Assembly (NCBI GenBank): GCA_037043455.1
Contig: JAWPHD010001807.1
Coordinates: forward strand, 1 to 64,000
From: Cyrtodaria siliqua
Taxonomy: Eukaryota; Mollusca; Bivalvia; Adapedonta; Hiatellidae
Reading direction: 5' to 3'
Length of the DNA: 64,000 nucleotides
In this document: piece after piece, positions 11,466-26,400 of the stretch
Layout of the letters: the number at the start of each line of letters is the position of its first letter
Position numbering within the stretch: the stretch's first letter is position 1
Made by a program: the position numbers and the translations under genes
The notes under the pieces: model-generated
Told to the model about the DNA's origin: nothing
The model's database searches: none
Seen by the model: only the letters and a program-made list of their open reading frames with translations

Positions 11466-14400
11466 GTAAGTATCTTTTTATGTATTCTTGCCTCAGTATT
11501 TGAAATATTGTTTTACAACTTTATTTGTGGTAAAATCATGTACATGTTTAAAACACTTTGCATGACACATTGTTAAAATACTAGACGATTTCTGTCAAAC
11601 ACATAATAGTTTAAATTATTGTTATACAACTTATAACTGTTCTCTGCTTGTACGCTTACAAATGTTAATGTATATTTACAATAAATGTGTCATAAAATGT
11701 ATATACAGTCAAACTTGAGAGATCATAGGCTTTAAGAAACCACCTTTCTGTTTCCAGTTGTACTGTTTTAAATTAAAATATATCTGCAGACTCGTAGCAA
11801 GAAGGAAGATGGAAGCCAGAGCTTCAACATCATTTTTCCTAATATAGTGTCCGTATGTCCGAGTATGTCCCCGAACATCTTATCGCCGCTCAAATCAAAT
11901 TATTGGCTTCCACTTCTTTGAAGATATGGCTACGTCACTGATCTGAATAAAGATGCCGATTTTGCTCTTCCCTTTAATGATCTTAATATAGAAGTAGGTA
12001 GTCCAAGGGCCAAACAAAAACTTTTGATAGCAGTTTTTACTAGAATTTAGCATCCATGCTTATTTATGTCTTTATATGGTATCACTCTCGATATGGGTGG
12101 ATGCCAGCTTGGCTTTTGTTCCTGGTAGTCAACAATTAGGTCAAAGTTCAAATAAGTTCAAAATTGAACCGTTATTAGGTTATAATCTTAATTTCCATTC
12201 AGTTATTCATAGCATTACCATAACAGAGTCAACCAATACCCCGCAATCAAAACAAACAACACTTACAGGATAAATACTAGAGATGTATGCAACACCAAAA
12301 ACATAACATGGTTGACAACAGGGGCACCTCAATATCAATATATTAGTTATTAACATATCATATGCCGATATATGACGGTCTCGTCGAACACGTAGGTTTA
12401 AATTAAGTTTGAAATCAAAGTTTGTTGACATGAAAATACTTCACGTTACTTTTTCATAACGTAATTATGTTTAACAGTACTTGCAGTGCTTTGGTTTTAT
12501 TGTTTATTACTACTAATTTTACAGTTGTTGATAGATACAGTTCCATGTATAAGCAGTTTGATACAAATGCCTTTTTTAATTATATTGAATGCTATTGTAG
12601 TCTCTCAAAATCATGTTTATCCTTCAGTATGTCTATAAAACTATCGAATAAATATTGTGCATTTTATCTTATACAGTATCCAAATATTTTAGAACAGTTA
12701 TATACATAAATGACTGAATGGAAATTGACAATATACCCTAATTACGGTTGACATAGTCATATTTGAACTCATTTGACCTTTGATCTAGTTTTTGACAGGC
12801 ACAGAAGCCAAGCTGGCATCCACCCCTATCGTGATTGCCACCATATACAGACTTAAATAAGCATGGATGCCAAATTCCGCTCAAAAATATCATCAAACGT
12901 TTGTTTTGGCCATTGGACTGCCTACTAAACTTAACGTAGTTCACAACAACAACAACACTTAACAGAGACAGGGGCTCCAGATGATAAGATCACATTGATG
13001 CACAATGTACGAAAGCATATTTTACAGTAGATAGCATCGTATAGTAACAGAACAGACATTTATTTACCGTCATTCTGAGGGTGCCCACATTCAGTTGACT
13101 ACTAGAGGCTGAAAGCATTCATTATATGTATAGCTACCATATGTAATATCAAATCTCTATACCATTCGTGAATATTTCCTTAAATGGGTATTAATGCACT
13201 ATTTTCAAACACGATTGATATAATAGGGCTCTGTAAAACGTGAAAGAAAGCTGAAAGAATTATTAAAATGCCATGAAAAGTAAAGGAGATATGACTTATT
13301 TAAAATTTGCAAAAAAAACATAAATAGAGGCGGCCATTTTGGAACGATGACGTCATCGCGCCTTTTTACCATATATGGCATATTGACAAAATACATTTTA
13401 AAGCAAAGAAAATCACTGCAAATTGATTAAAAATAAATATACATATGTAAAATGTATACATCGTATGCTTATTTTTCATTTGCAGTGATTTTCTTTGCTT
13501 TAAAATACAATTTGTCAACCTGCAATATATGGTAAAAAGGCACGATGACGTCATCGTTCCAAAATGGCCACCTTCATTTATGTTTTTTGAAAATATTCCG
13601 CAAACCGATGTGTTATTCGGTAAATCAATAATACTTTAGGTCAGATACCACTATTGATTTGGGCCTTCTGAAAGGTTAATAAAAGTATAGGGCATACAGT
13701 TAGATTTTAAGCTGGTTTCAGACTGGATTGGATTACATTATCTAAAGTATAACACATCCTAATAAAATATCAAATATTTATGTGATACAAGTTTAATTAG
13801 GTTATGTTGACTAAAATATGCATTTAAAGATTACATTGTAGTAAGGGTATATCTACAAAAGAAACACAGCTACTGCCATTCTGAGGGTTCCCACCTTCAG
13901 TGAACAATTAGAGGTCCCAATTTCCTGTTATTTCGGTTGTATTATAGTTCTTTAATAACAGTTAGGTTATTTCATTTAACGTGGTTTAAAAAAGTGGTGG
14001 TAGGCTAAAACCTTATTATGTAAAAGTAGATATAAAAATCGAACACGAAAAGTAGCATTCAAGGACCACAGTCAACCACAAACACTACCATAAGCATATG
14101 CAAATAGATAAAATGCAATAGTGGGATCTGACCTAAATATAGAGAGTTTATAGGGTAAACAGTAAAAGTAGACATGCTTGTTTTCTAATCTTATGATTTA
14201 AAAGTTTGAGAAATGTTTGCTTTTCTTGTAACCATTTTTTGATAGTTGTATGATTTAGATGCTATTATTAGGATCGTGAACACCATAGTAGCCATGCCTG
14301 AGACCTGGCATACATATCTGGCATTTAATGCAATTGTTCGACACAGTTATAGGTATATCTAGTGAGTTTCATTATTGGGTGTTTAGTGATGTTTTTAACA

Positions 14401-17400
14401 TAATTTAATTTAATACTCAATATTTATAATGACCAGGTTACAAATGGATTTATATTTACAAATGGATTTATAATTACAAATAGATTTATATACTCGGTAA
14501 AATAAGTTTTGGACCAGGGTATATAAAGTCATATAAAAATACAACTAGCGGATAGAATTTAAGTATCATTTTTTAGTAACCAAGGTCTACCCTACCCGGT
14601 TAATTTGGTACCAGAAACATTAAATTCAAAACAAGATTTGATTTTAAACAAATATCGCGAACGCACAATGGGTCTGTAAAAAATGTTGCAAAGTCCATAA
14701 AAAGTAACAGTTACAGACATTCGGGTAACCAATAAAAAGATTAATATTTTTTTGCAAACTTTCATTGTAAACGATACTTATTGTTGATTGTTGATCTATT
14801 GTCAATTATCAGCTGAGATAATAAGGGTTGTGGTCGAGTGTCATGTTTCAGCGATCATTGTACGGGTTCGAACACTGCCCTGGTCCAAAACTGTTTTACC
14901 GAGTATATTTACAAATGGATTCAAGGCTATTTTGCTAGAAAGCTTATCAGGTGGCAATTTTAGCTCAAATGTAATAGCCTTCATAGATAACTAAAACGAG
15001 GATATAACATTTACACATTGTCTTGATCAAGAACAATCCTTGGATGCTTTTTTTATATATATGATTATAATGACTGTATAGTAAATATGAAATCGGCGAA
15101 TTTTGTTTAAAACATTGAATAAGTGTCTGTTCAAACGAGCTTTCATATATTTGGATTTCTTTCTTAAATTTGTTATAATACGCCATAACATGAGCAGAAC
15201 ATTACTACTGACCTTTAAATTATTATAAATGTACAATACGTATGTGTAAATGTACCATAATAAGCACAGTTATATTATAGGCAATAGTGTGTATTGAGCA
15301 AATGCACATTTAATTATCAAGTCGTACAATACAGTTAAACAGAAGAAATACATTATCAGACGAGTAAATAAATAAATGACCTAAAGTATTCTTGATTTAA
15401 TCGTTATGTCATTTAATTGAATGAGTATTGACATACGGTAAATATAACTAAAAGTATGAGCAAGTCAAAGACATAACTGACATGTATGGTTTATACGAGG
15501 TGCAACTATAGCTATTAGCAGATTAGTAAATGTTAATCCCTTATATCAAATTCTAAGTAAAAGGTTTACCTGAATGATATCGACATTTTGCACATAAATA
15601 CTTAGCTTTTAGCCAAAATGTGAATGATTATTATGCAGTTACATGTTTTTATTCTGCATCTGATTATTTTTCTACTTTTTTATTTTGTCATTCTCTCTAT
15701 TTTAAAAAAACAACAGTCTGAGACCAAAATCAAACACAAAAAATTGTTTATAAAAATTGCTGCTTTGCTATAGAAAACAGATGTAGAACTGTTCTACACC
15801 GGATTGTAGATGGAAGCCAAACCGGGTTTATTTCTGGAAGATATTTAGGGGAAAATACAAGAATGGTATTTGATGTCATTCAATGTTTGAAGAAAATAGT
15901 TGTCCATTCTTTAAATTTGGTGATTCAATTATATTCTGGATAAAATTACTTTGAAATAATCCAAGCTGTCTGTTAACCAGGGTGGTAATTTATCAGCATG
16001 TTTAACATAGGTAGTGGTTGTCGTCAAGGCGATCCATTATCGTCATACATTTTATTTTATGTCCTAAAATTTTAGAACTGAACAGAACAGAATTTTATTC
16101 AGCTTGTACATAGTACCTCGTTGATCCACAGGATTTTACACAATACATGATTTAAAGTGACCAGTATAATACAATTATTATACAATATTTTGTACAATTA
16201 ATGAATAGCAAATAAACAATATTGAAACACAAATAACAAGAAACAACATGCTTTATAACATGTTGAAAAGTGATTATATAATACATATACTTTATAAGAT
16301 AGAATGAACTTAAACTGGAATGCTTAATAAAATAGTTCTTTGGTCAAATGCTCTTTTGATGTATTTAGCCAAATTTATTAGTTATTTTTTATTTTCAGAT
16401 TTCAATAATTCACAGAATTTCATAACGCTCGGACGTTCATAATATTTTTCAATAAAAAACTGCTTCTTATATCAAGAAAAGCAGGGCAAATTGTAATGAA
16501 ATGATATTCATCTTCTATATCGTTTTTTTCACAAAATGTACATTATCTTTCGTTTCTTTCTATTTCGTCCATATCTACCTTTCTCAATTCTTAGAGAATG
16601 AGAGGAAAGCCTTAGTCTCGAAATCAAAAACCTTAAGTTACTTGGTACAACATAAAATGTTTTTCAAATGCAAACTCAGATTTTTTTTAACAATAGAATG
16701 GAGAATAAAAGTAGCATCTGCAGTTGATTTACCAGACATGAAGCCAAACTGCGCATCAGTGATTATATTGTTATCTTCAGACCATTTGGAGTTTCTATTA
16801 TTTAATGCTCCAGTAAATATCTTTGCTAAACAACTTACCAACACAATACCGCGATAATTACTCACATTTTCACTATCTACCTTCTTAAAACGCGGTATAA
16901 TGACTCCTTCAGCCCATGAACTAGGGTAAATTCCAGAATTTAAAATAGAATTACATAAATCGCCTAGATGAGGAGTAATGATCTCAATAGTTTCTATGAA
17001 ATATGAGTTCATTAAACTGTCTTTAGAAATGGTAAAACTAACTATTAACATGAAGTGTATATATATGTATTGCCAATTTTAATTTAAACAATAACAGTTC
17101 GCGGATGACATGTCAGTCATTCTAGACGGTTTAAAGACGTCACTCAATGAAACTCTTAAATCAATTATCTTTCTATACAAGCATATTTTAAGGGTAACAT
17201 TTCGATAAAATGCAGTACAGGTTCAATTAAAACAAAATGGATTAACAAAATTATCGCCAATGAATTTCAATGATTGTGCATTAATTTTAACGTAGATGTA
17301 GACAGGATATTAGATAGTAACTCTGCTGATAAGATCTTTGAGATTCAGTATCGAATTAAACTTTGGACACGTAGATATGTTATTTGGTAAACCAACAGTC

Positions 17401-20400
17401 ATTAAAATAATTCTATTATTTCCAGTCCTTAACCATTTATTAATATCTCTTCCAATCTATAGCGATTACGTTATAGAAGAAGATCAATGACATATTCTTA
17501 GAATTTCTATGGAAAGGACCAATTTAAATAAAAAGTATTATTTTGATCAAACAGTATAGTGAGGGAGATTTGGAAAAGGTCAAACTGAAAGCATTTATAT
17601 ATGGGTTAGAATGCACATGGATATTTATATTGCCTATTAATGCTGCCTAACTTGTTAACGGATATAGCCTGGCAGGGATTTCTTTAGTTACACTGTCCCG
17701 TTTTATTGGGATGAAATAGGATAAGAGTGAGGTTTGTTGCACCCTAGAACCTGGTTTAAACCCCAGCGACATTTTTGCCACTGACCTTTCCTAGGCCGTA
17801 ACCCTTTTTCCAACCAGTTTGTGATGTCAGATGCCTGCTTCTTATTAACATTGTAAGTGTCATTTGTTTCCGTGCGTGTTTTTGTTTGACTGTGTATCTT
17901 GAATGTTACATTTTCTCTTCGACTTAAATATTTACTTTTACCGTTTTGGATTATAATAAAAATAAAAGTCATGATATTTTTATCCAACCCACTGTTTTAT
18001 AATCAAAACATTTTAATCGATGGTTGAACATTTTATAAACAATGGAATGACAAAGGAAATTTTCACATAAATACTCTAAATCATGTAAGTTGTTAATTTT
18101 ATTCCATTGAAAATTTAATAACTTTATACTATGAAAGCTAATTTTGTACAATATAATGGATTTAATACTTCTATAAAGTCAGTTGTCGTAACAAATTCAA
18201 CACTAAACATTATACCAAAACACAGCATACGTGATTCTTCCTAGTAATGTCCAACCATTCTTCAAAATGAAAAAATTATCCCAAGACCTGTTTAGTATTT
18301 TAAATACAAACTCAGATCAACAATCTTCAAACGACAAACGGAAAGAGATGTATCATATAGAAGACGGAACCTGGAACGAAATATATATAGCTCCTTCAAA
18401 TGCGCACAGCGTAAAACATGAAAAAACTATGATAGTAGTAAAGAAAGTAAATATATAATATATCTCGATGATAATAACCTTTATGGGTGGGCTATGTGTC
18501 AACCGTTAACAAGTGGTAACTTCAAATGCGTTGACACATTTGAAAAAGAAAAAATCTAATTATATTGTTGAGTGTGATCTCGAATATTCTGAAGGGTTGT
18601 ATGACCTGCATAATGACTACGCTCTCGCTCCAGAAACCAAAGGAAGCAACAAACACAAACAAGAGATAAAAGTAGCAGACTCGGTTTTATTGAGTCTGTC
18701 CATGAGAGGTCAATTATAAGATGCAACACCTCTCACGCCTCAAGCACCGGCTTAAGCAAAGTAAGGAAACTTGTCACAACATTGAAGGATAACAATAAAT
18801 ATGTTACACACTACAGAATTTAAAACTGTATGAAAAGTTAGGGCTAAAAATCTAAATGGTACACATGATATTCCAGTTTGATGAGTCGCAATGGTTAAAA
18901 GTAAACATAGACTTCAATAATACGAACAGCTGGTAAAATGCTTTCAAAAAAGATTTCTTCAAGCTTAGGAACAATTCTGTTTTTGGCAAAACCATGAAAA
19001 ACCTGAGAAAAAAAACTAAACTTACATTAACACACGATGAAGCGATCATTTTATAATATGCCGCAACATCATCATTTATTTCTTGCAAAATGTACATTTT
19101 CCATTAGCAGGATAAAAGAAAGACAAATCACCCCTGTTATGTCGGTATGTGTATTCTAGACTTGTCAAAATACTTAATGTAAAATTTCCGCTACAATTAT
19201 ACTAAATACAATTACAATGGAAAAGCTAAGCTATTGTTTACTGGCACTGATTCACTATGTTATGAAATTAAAACGGAAGATGTGTATGCTGATATTTACA
19301 AAGACAGGGAACTATTTGACAACAATGATTTTGACCCCAAAATTAAATTTTATCTTGATAATAAGGAAAAGGTTATTGGTAAAATGAAAGCCGAAGCTTG
19401 TGGTGCAATAATCGTAGAGTTTGTTGGATGGAGAAGTAAATCATACTCTTAAATTTTGACTAATAATACTGAAACAAACGAATTTAAAGTTGTCAAAAAA
19501 GATGTTGTTAAACAAATAACACATGATAGTTACTAAAACATTTTATTCACAGCAACGGAAGTTCACCATAAAATGAAAGTTATCAGATCTAACAAACACA
19601 AGCTAAACAGATGTACAATTAATAAAAATAATTTGTCTGAATATGATGACAAAAGGTACATATTAGACAATGGCCAAGATACCCTAGCATATAAATAGTA
19701 GCTGTGGGAAAAATCTGGTTAGCCGCGACGAGGGTGATTTTCCTGTTCCTTCCGACTATTTTGAAGGGTCGGATAAGTACTTCGACGCTCGAAAGAGTTG
19801 ACGTTGTTTTATAATCATGCGGGAACGTTACCCTTCGGGATTGGAGCATGAGTAACAGTTTTGAGGTTTATTTTCCACTTCCGTCATATTGCCAGTTGCA
19901 TAGAGGGGAGAGGGGATTTCCGACAGTCATTTCGCCAGGGTTTGAAATAATCTTGGTTTGCTAATTGTGTTTGAGCTACACGTAGTATAGAAACTGAGGG
20001 TTCTGGCAAAGTCTTTCCCTGGGGGTTTGCATTACAAGTTTAAAATGTGTTGCCTGGCTTTGAAAGCAATATGCCATTCTGGTTCTAAACTGGTCGGAAG
20101 TTACTAGGGCCAGTTTTCTAAAACAGTTTTAAATTTGATTTGCAAGCTGTGGGAAGCAAATTTGATGTTTTTTTTCACGGGTGGACATCAGGGGGAAAAC
20201 TGCTCCAGAACCCTCAGTTACTATACTTATAGTTTATCTTAACTCCTATAGTATTCTACTAAAGGATTTTAATAAGTAGGAAAACACAAACACAGGGCTG
20301 TAGAGCGCAAGAATCACATCCGTACTTCAAAGGTCAAAATCACAATTGAAGGCCAACGTCATTTGAATCATAATTGAATCTCAGCCATAAGGGATTTTAT

Positions 20401-23400
20401 AAAACTACACATAAATATTCAACATGGTAAGAATTGTATTGGGGAAAAAGAAAAAAGTCAATACTGATTTTTGAACCAGAACTAAGATGTAACCACATAT
20501 AAAGTCGCATAGATACAATTATCAAGTGTTCGTACATATTATTCTGCGTTTAAATCAATTGTAATTGTATATACATATGTTCAATGATAGTAACTATGTT
20601 TTTGCATTAGGTAGTAGTGCTGAGCCTGACTGTAATCGACCTGTCAACGTCAACACCACAGAGTCCAAAAGAGAGTCCAGCAACACAGACCACAATCAAA
20701 GGTACAGCACATTTATTTACTTTTTATTTTATTTTGAAAACAAAACCATGACAAGCTTGAGTTTGGTAGTAAATCAAGCTGAAAACCACTCCCATTTGCT
20801 TTAGGTACACGCCCACTGGCATTATGAAGAGCTATAGTATCTTTAAGCTTGGTAAATCTCTAAATATAGGATATACACCACCGAGCAGAAAAATAAGTTA
20901 CGTTTTCAACCGTATATATATAAGTTATCCGTCGATAATCTCAAAATGAAGCAAACATAATATTTGGTTTATTGATCGACATGTGTATGATAAAGAATTA
21001 AGTGATTGTGAGCATTCACCATTTCAACAAATTTTTTTACTTTCTTTTTCCGCATTCTTAGGTGTGAAGGAAGATTCCTTCTCAAAACACTCTCCATATG
21101 CAATGAAGAAATGACATTTAGAACTCTCCGTAGAAAAAGTACTAAAATCTGAATCGCATATTCCATTTAACTATCTACAGTATAACTGGCATTATCAATA
21201 ATCTAAATATATACCATAATAATATATCAGACAATAATTTACTAATATATCCTGTCGTTTGAAACCGTACTAGAAATAAAGCCAATATCCCGCTAAACTA
21301 TCTAGGTTTTAACCGGCAGATATTTACCTCAGCGCAACAATTTAATTTGACAATAATTTACAACAAAAAATAAAATAAAACGAAACTTGACTCACCCTTA
21401 TGCCGTAATTTTGCTGCCACTGACCACCAAAAGTTGCTGCTAGTTATCTTGTAACCCTCCTTATCATACACACCAAATAAAGCCCATATACGTGTACCTG
21501 ATTGAACACGCCATCATACAAATGTCATGTTCTCCGGACCTTTTGTAAATCTCACTTCGACGTGACTTTGAACTCTATCTTATGTAAGCAATCTATACAT
21601 TTCGCCAGGCCCGCCCTGGCAAATATTAATCAAAATACACAACTTTTAAAATCATAACATTCTTAATACTTGATGGATTTTGATGAAATAAAAGCCAAAG
21701 CGACTTATTCTTTATCAGTAGAATGAAACTATTAAAATATCATTTATCAGATATAGGCATCGATTAAAATTTCTGCGCTTGGAAAAAATCTATCAAGATT
21801 CCTATTCAAAATTAGGGAAAATGAAAATCAACCATTTTATGTTTATGATGTCATATACCTGGCCTTTTAATTTATCATTATAATTGTTGTTTGTTAGATG
21901 CGCGTGTTTGTTTCGATAGGTCCTTGAATGCTGCACTTCCTGTTCGACCTTTATATCTACTTTTAGCATGCCATCTAATTTGTTCAAACCTTGTTTTATA
22001 ATTGTAAATAAACACTGCTTGTTTCAATTAATATGCATTGCTTTGTCCTTTGAACTGTGCAAAAATATGTTTCTGCATGTTATACACATGTCTTTGTACA
22101 CCCAAACGCTCATGAACATATTGCGGAATACGGGATACACCCAAACGATCTTCATCATTGAGATTTCTGAAAACCTTTGAAATAGTTATCAAAATCGGAT
22201 GATAAACGAAGAAGATATGACCATTTGAAGGTTGTTCTACAACAGATATGGGAGCCGCCATTTTGAGAATTATGACATCATTGTTCAAAAGTACCATCAA
22301 TGGAATATTATAAATATGATAGTTTACTGATTAATAAGAAAGAAAATATGATAGTTTACTGATTAATAAGAAAGAAAAGCACAGCAACTATATGAAACAT
22401 ATGTATTCTAAGGTGTAATAATTCTTTATATGATCAGTTTGCAGTGATTTTATTTTCTTAACAGTAGATATAAAAGTTAACCAGGACATGCAGCATTCAA
22501 CGACCACAGTCAACCAAAAAACACGCATAGAAATAAATAATAATTACAAAGATGAATAAATGATATTGATGGCATTTACATATATGGCAATTTAGAACCG
22601 AAACGTCATAGCTTTCAAAATGGTGGCTCCTGTATGCATTTCAGAACTACCTTCAATAAGCCTACAAACCCCTTTACTACGATAATCATTTTTAGTGATT
22701 GCATTAAGTTTCCAGTTAAACTTTACTGCTGTATGTGTTGACGTGACCTTAATGTGTGGTGTTAGTAAGGTCGTCTCAAAGACATATGTAGTTCCTTTCG
22801 TTACAGGTCATTGTGTCCGGCACTAATATTTCACTTCCGCGAATTTCGACAATGCTACTATGCACTTCCCTCATTAGTGATAACTATTCGTCCCGGTATC
22901 CTACTTCCGGTGCCGTAGTTCCAACTCGCATCCGTTCCGGCAATGACTCCAGTCAAGACATTTCACATTCGGTGAAGTTATCCCGTATCCGCGTAAATAG
23001 ACACTCTTGCCTATCGTCCTCGTGACTACTGCCTAGTCCGTCGCCCTAATAGCGAATGATCTGCTTTCCGCGTCCTGTGACTGCCGTTCCCTCCAACGAC
23101 CCTGTAGACCACGCTCCCGACAATAGGCTCTACATCCGCTCCTTGTGTCTATACGGCTGCAAAATATATAGTCAGTCTTACAATGTTATCAAAACATGTA
23201 TTCTACAATAGCACTAAGGTATCAGCATACCTAATAACAGATTGCAATGCAAACCTTATTTAGAATGAATAAAGAAAGATACAAATATCGGACAGGGAAA
23301 GCAGCATTCAAGGACGACAGTCAACCACAAAACACAAAAACAAACACGCAAACAGACAAACGAGAAGGCAACATTAATAAAAAATGCAAACGACATCACA

Positions 23401-26400
23401 AACACAAAATGGTTGACGAAAGGTCAGTGGCAACAAAGGCCACTGGGTGGGGGTGGGGGGTGGGGGGGGGGGGGGTTAAACCGGTTCTAGGGTGCACCAA
23501 ACCTCACACTTACCCTACTTCATCCCATTAAAACAGGACAGTGTAAATAAAGAAATCCCCGACATGATCTAATCTCTAACCAACAAGGCAGCATCAATAG
23601 GCAATATAAGTCAAACACAAATAGCTCGTGTAAATATAATACAAAGAAACTCGAATTCTAGATCAAAACCTTCTTTAGACAATATTATGCTAAAATTTAA
23701 CAAAACGTGTAATACAATTAGAGATATAATTCAACAACAATAAAATCTTACAATTCTAGATGTAACTCAAAACTTATAACACAATAATTCAACCGTGAAA
23801 ATTATAATTAATTTCCAAGCATAGACAACATGACTGAATGAATGACTGGTTTTATGTCTCGCTAACACATTGTAGGTTATAATGGTACAGCGACCTCGGA
23901 GGAATTAAAGAATAATGTCAATATAATAAGCAACCGCAGAGAGACTTACACTGCACAATAAACAAAACACTCTCCATATGCAATGAAGAAATGACATTTA
24001 GAACTCTCTGTAGAAAAAGTACTAAAATCTACATCGCATATGCCATTTTACTATCTACAGTTTAACTGGCATTATCAATAATCTAAATGTATACCATAAT
24101 AATATATCAGACAATAATTTACTAATTATCCTGTCGTTTGAAACCATACTAGAAATAAAGCCAATATCCTGCTAAACTATTTAGGTTTTAACCGGCAGAT
24201 ATTTACCTCAGCGCAACAATTTAATTTGACAATAATTTACAACAAAAAATAAAATAAAACGAAACTTGACTCACCCTTATGCCGCAATGTTGCTGCGTCT
24301 GTCCGTCTAGAGACAATGATATTGTCCGTTCTGTAACTGTGAAATTGATATAGGTAATTTAATAAAACTTGGTAAAATACTTATTACCGAAAGAAGGTGT
24401 GAAGACTAAAATCAAGGTTCTAGTGAAGACTAAAATCAATTTTTCTACTTTAAAGTCATGTTCACACTCCGGATTGAGAGTTTTACATTAAACTAGAATT
24501 ATATAGGCCATGATGATCATGTCCGCTCAGTCACTTTAAAACAGAATTAAAATAATTATCATGTGCAACTATTTATAGCAATTATTTATTACAACAATAC
24601 GGTGGGTTGCATACTGTAAGGGTTAATGTTTCTTTCGAATCGAACTTAAATTAAACAATAATTTTCCTCATTTAGGTAATGATGCTGTGTCAACAACATG
24701 GATTGCTTGTCGTGTCTGTTCTGTTGCTTTTCAAGGATATCTATTATTGCATTTATTGATTTATAATGGGAGTTTTTGTATCGCAACACGCGGGTTTGTC
24801 GTGTACCTTGAATCGTTGCCTGTCAATACATTTACCGTTATTATGACGTACTAGATCAGGTATAGAAAATATTCGTGTCTGGACGATAGAGATAATCTAA
24901 TTAAACATTTTAAATGGGTGTATCTCAAAACGACTGTGGATAGAGAAAAGTATAGCTGACGCTGTAAATGACAACGTTGTTACTATTGCTAATATAATAA
25001 GTAAACCTCCACTATATTAAAAAAGCTGCAATCAATTAAAACAACTTGCAGCTAAACAAGCACCATTTAAAATATATAACATCTTGATTTTCGAAGTAAG
25101 GCGAATACATGACAAATTAGATATAAACAAAGCAACAAGTATATATGGAAACAAAGCAACAGGTATATGTGATATTGGACTTCGTATCATAAAAGCAGCA
25201 TACGATTGTATCATACATGTAATCACTGCAATCATAAATAAATGTACAGATCAAGGCATATTCCCTGATCAGCTGTAAACGGTATGCGTGTAACCTATAC
25301 ATAACAAGAGCACCTCCAACGGTGTAGACGCGCGACTTTTTGGTGAAAATACAATTGATAAACAAGGTTTCCATCAATTACATACAATCTTTAACTAAGA
25401 TTTCTAAGTATAAAAGGGGCCTTAATTTTGTTATAATAAAAACATGGGCTATACAAGATGCCAAATACATGTGTGAAGTTTCAATACATTATGTAAAGTA
25501 CTTTTGGAGATGTAAGCTCACATACAAACTTTAATCAAATTTTCAAAGAATAAAAGAGCCATAAGAGACAAACAAGAAGGCAAAAGCAATAATAAATGCA
25601 AACGACATCACAAACACAAAAAAGGGTTGACAATAGGGCTACCGCCTTGGAACGGTCAGTGGCAAAGTAGGCCACTGGGGGGTTTAAACCGGTTCTAGGG
25701 TGCACCAAACCTCACACTTACCCTACTGTCATCCCATTAAAACAGGACAGTGTAAATAAAGAAATCCCCGCCATGATCTAATCTCTAACCAACAAGGCAG
25801 CATCAATAGGCAATATAAGTAAAACACAAATATGCTCGTGTAAATATAATACAAAAAAAAACAATAGCCTAGAAAGCCACAATGAAGGTACTCAATGACT
25901 TTGCAGAAGCCAGAGCAGTAAGAGAATAAACCATTAAGGGCACGACAAGAAAGATCATGGACAAACATCAAACGCCGCCGTCCCAATGGGCTTTAGGTAG
26001 GCGTCATCATAGGGTCCACAGCCTGTCTGGTCATCGCACAATTAAAGAGGAAAGCATAGTGGCGAACTGTAAAAGGGTGCACCACCAAGCATGCAGTACG
26101 TTGCAAAATGATAGGGTCATAACCTCTTTTGATAAACGTTTTAACAAGTTTAACAAAGATAGTATGAAAGTGATCATGACCTAGAATCTTACGAAGTTTA
26201 TAAATCACATCACCATAGAAGTCAGGTTGTGATAGTCCTTGTCGCAGAAGAGTCCTTAAATTACTTTTATATTTGGAAAGAAGATCAGGGTTACGATAAT
26301 AAAATTTTGCAAAGTTTTACGAAGTTTATGGTAACGGTAACCCTGATTGAGTAACTTTTTAGTTATACAAAGATTACGAATATTAAAGTCCTCAACTCGA

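Noticed and set aside
16501..16857. 118-codon plus-strand frame at the LINE
   Set aside because: Shadow of the minus-strand LINE, whose reverse-transcriptase blocks and Cys/His knuckle are clear.
18852..19097. 81-codon minus-strand frame with hydrophobic stretches
   Set aside because: Antisense shadow of the polymerase relic, which reads well on the plus strand.
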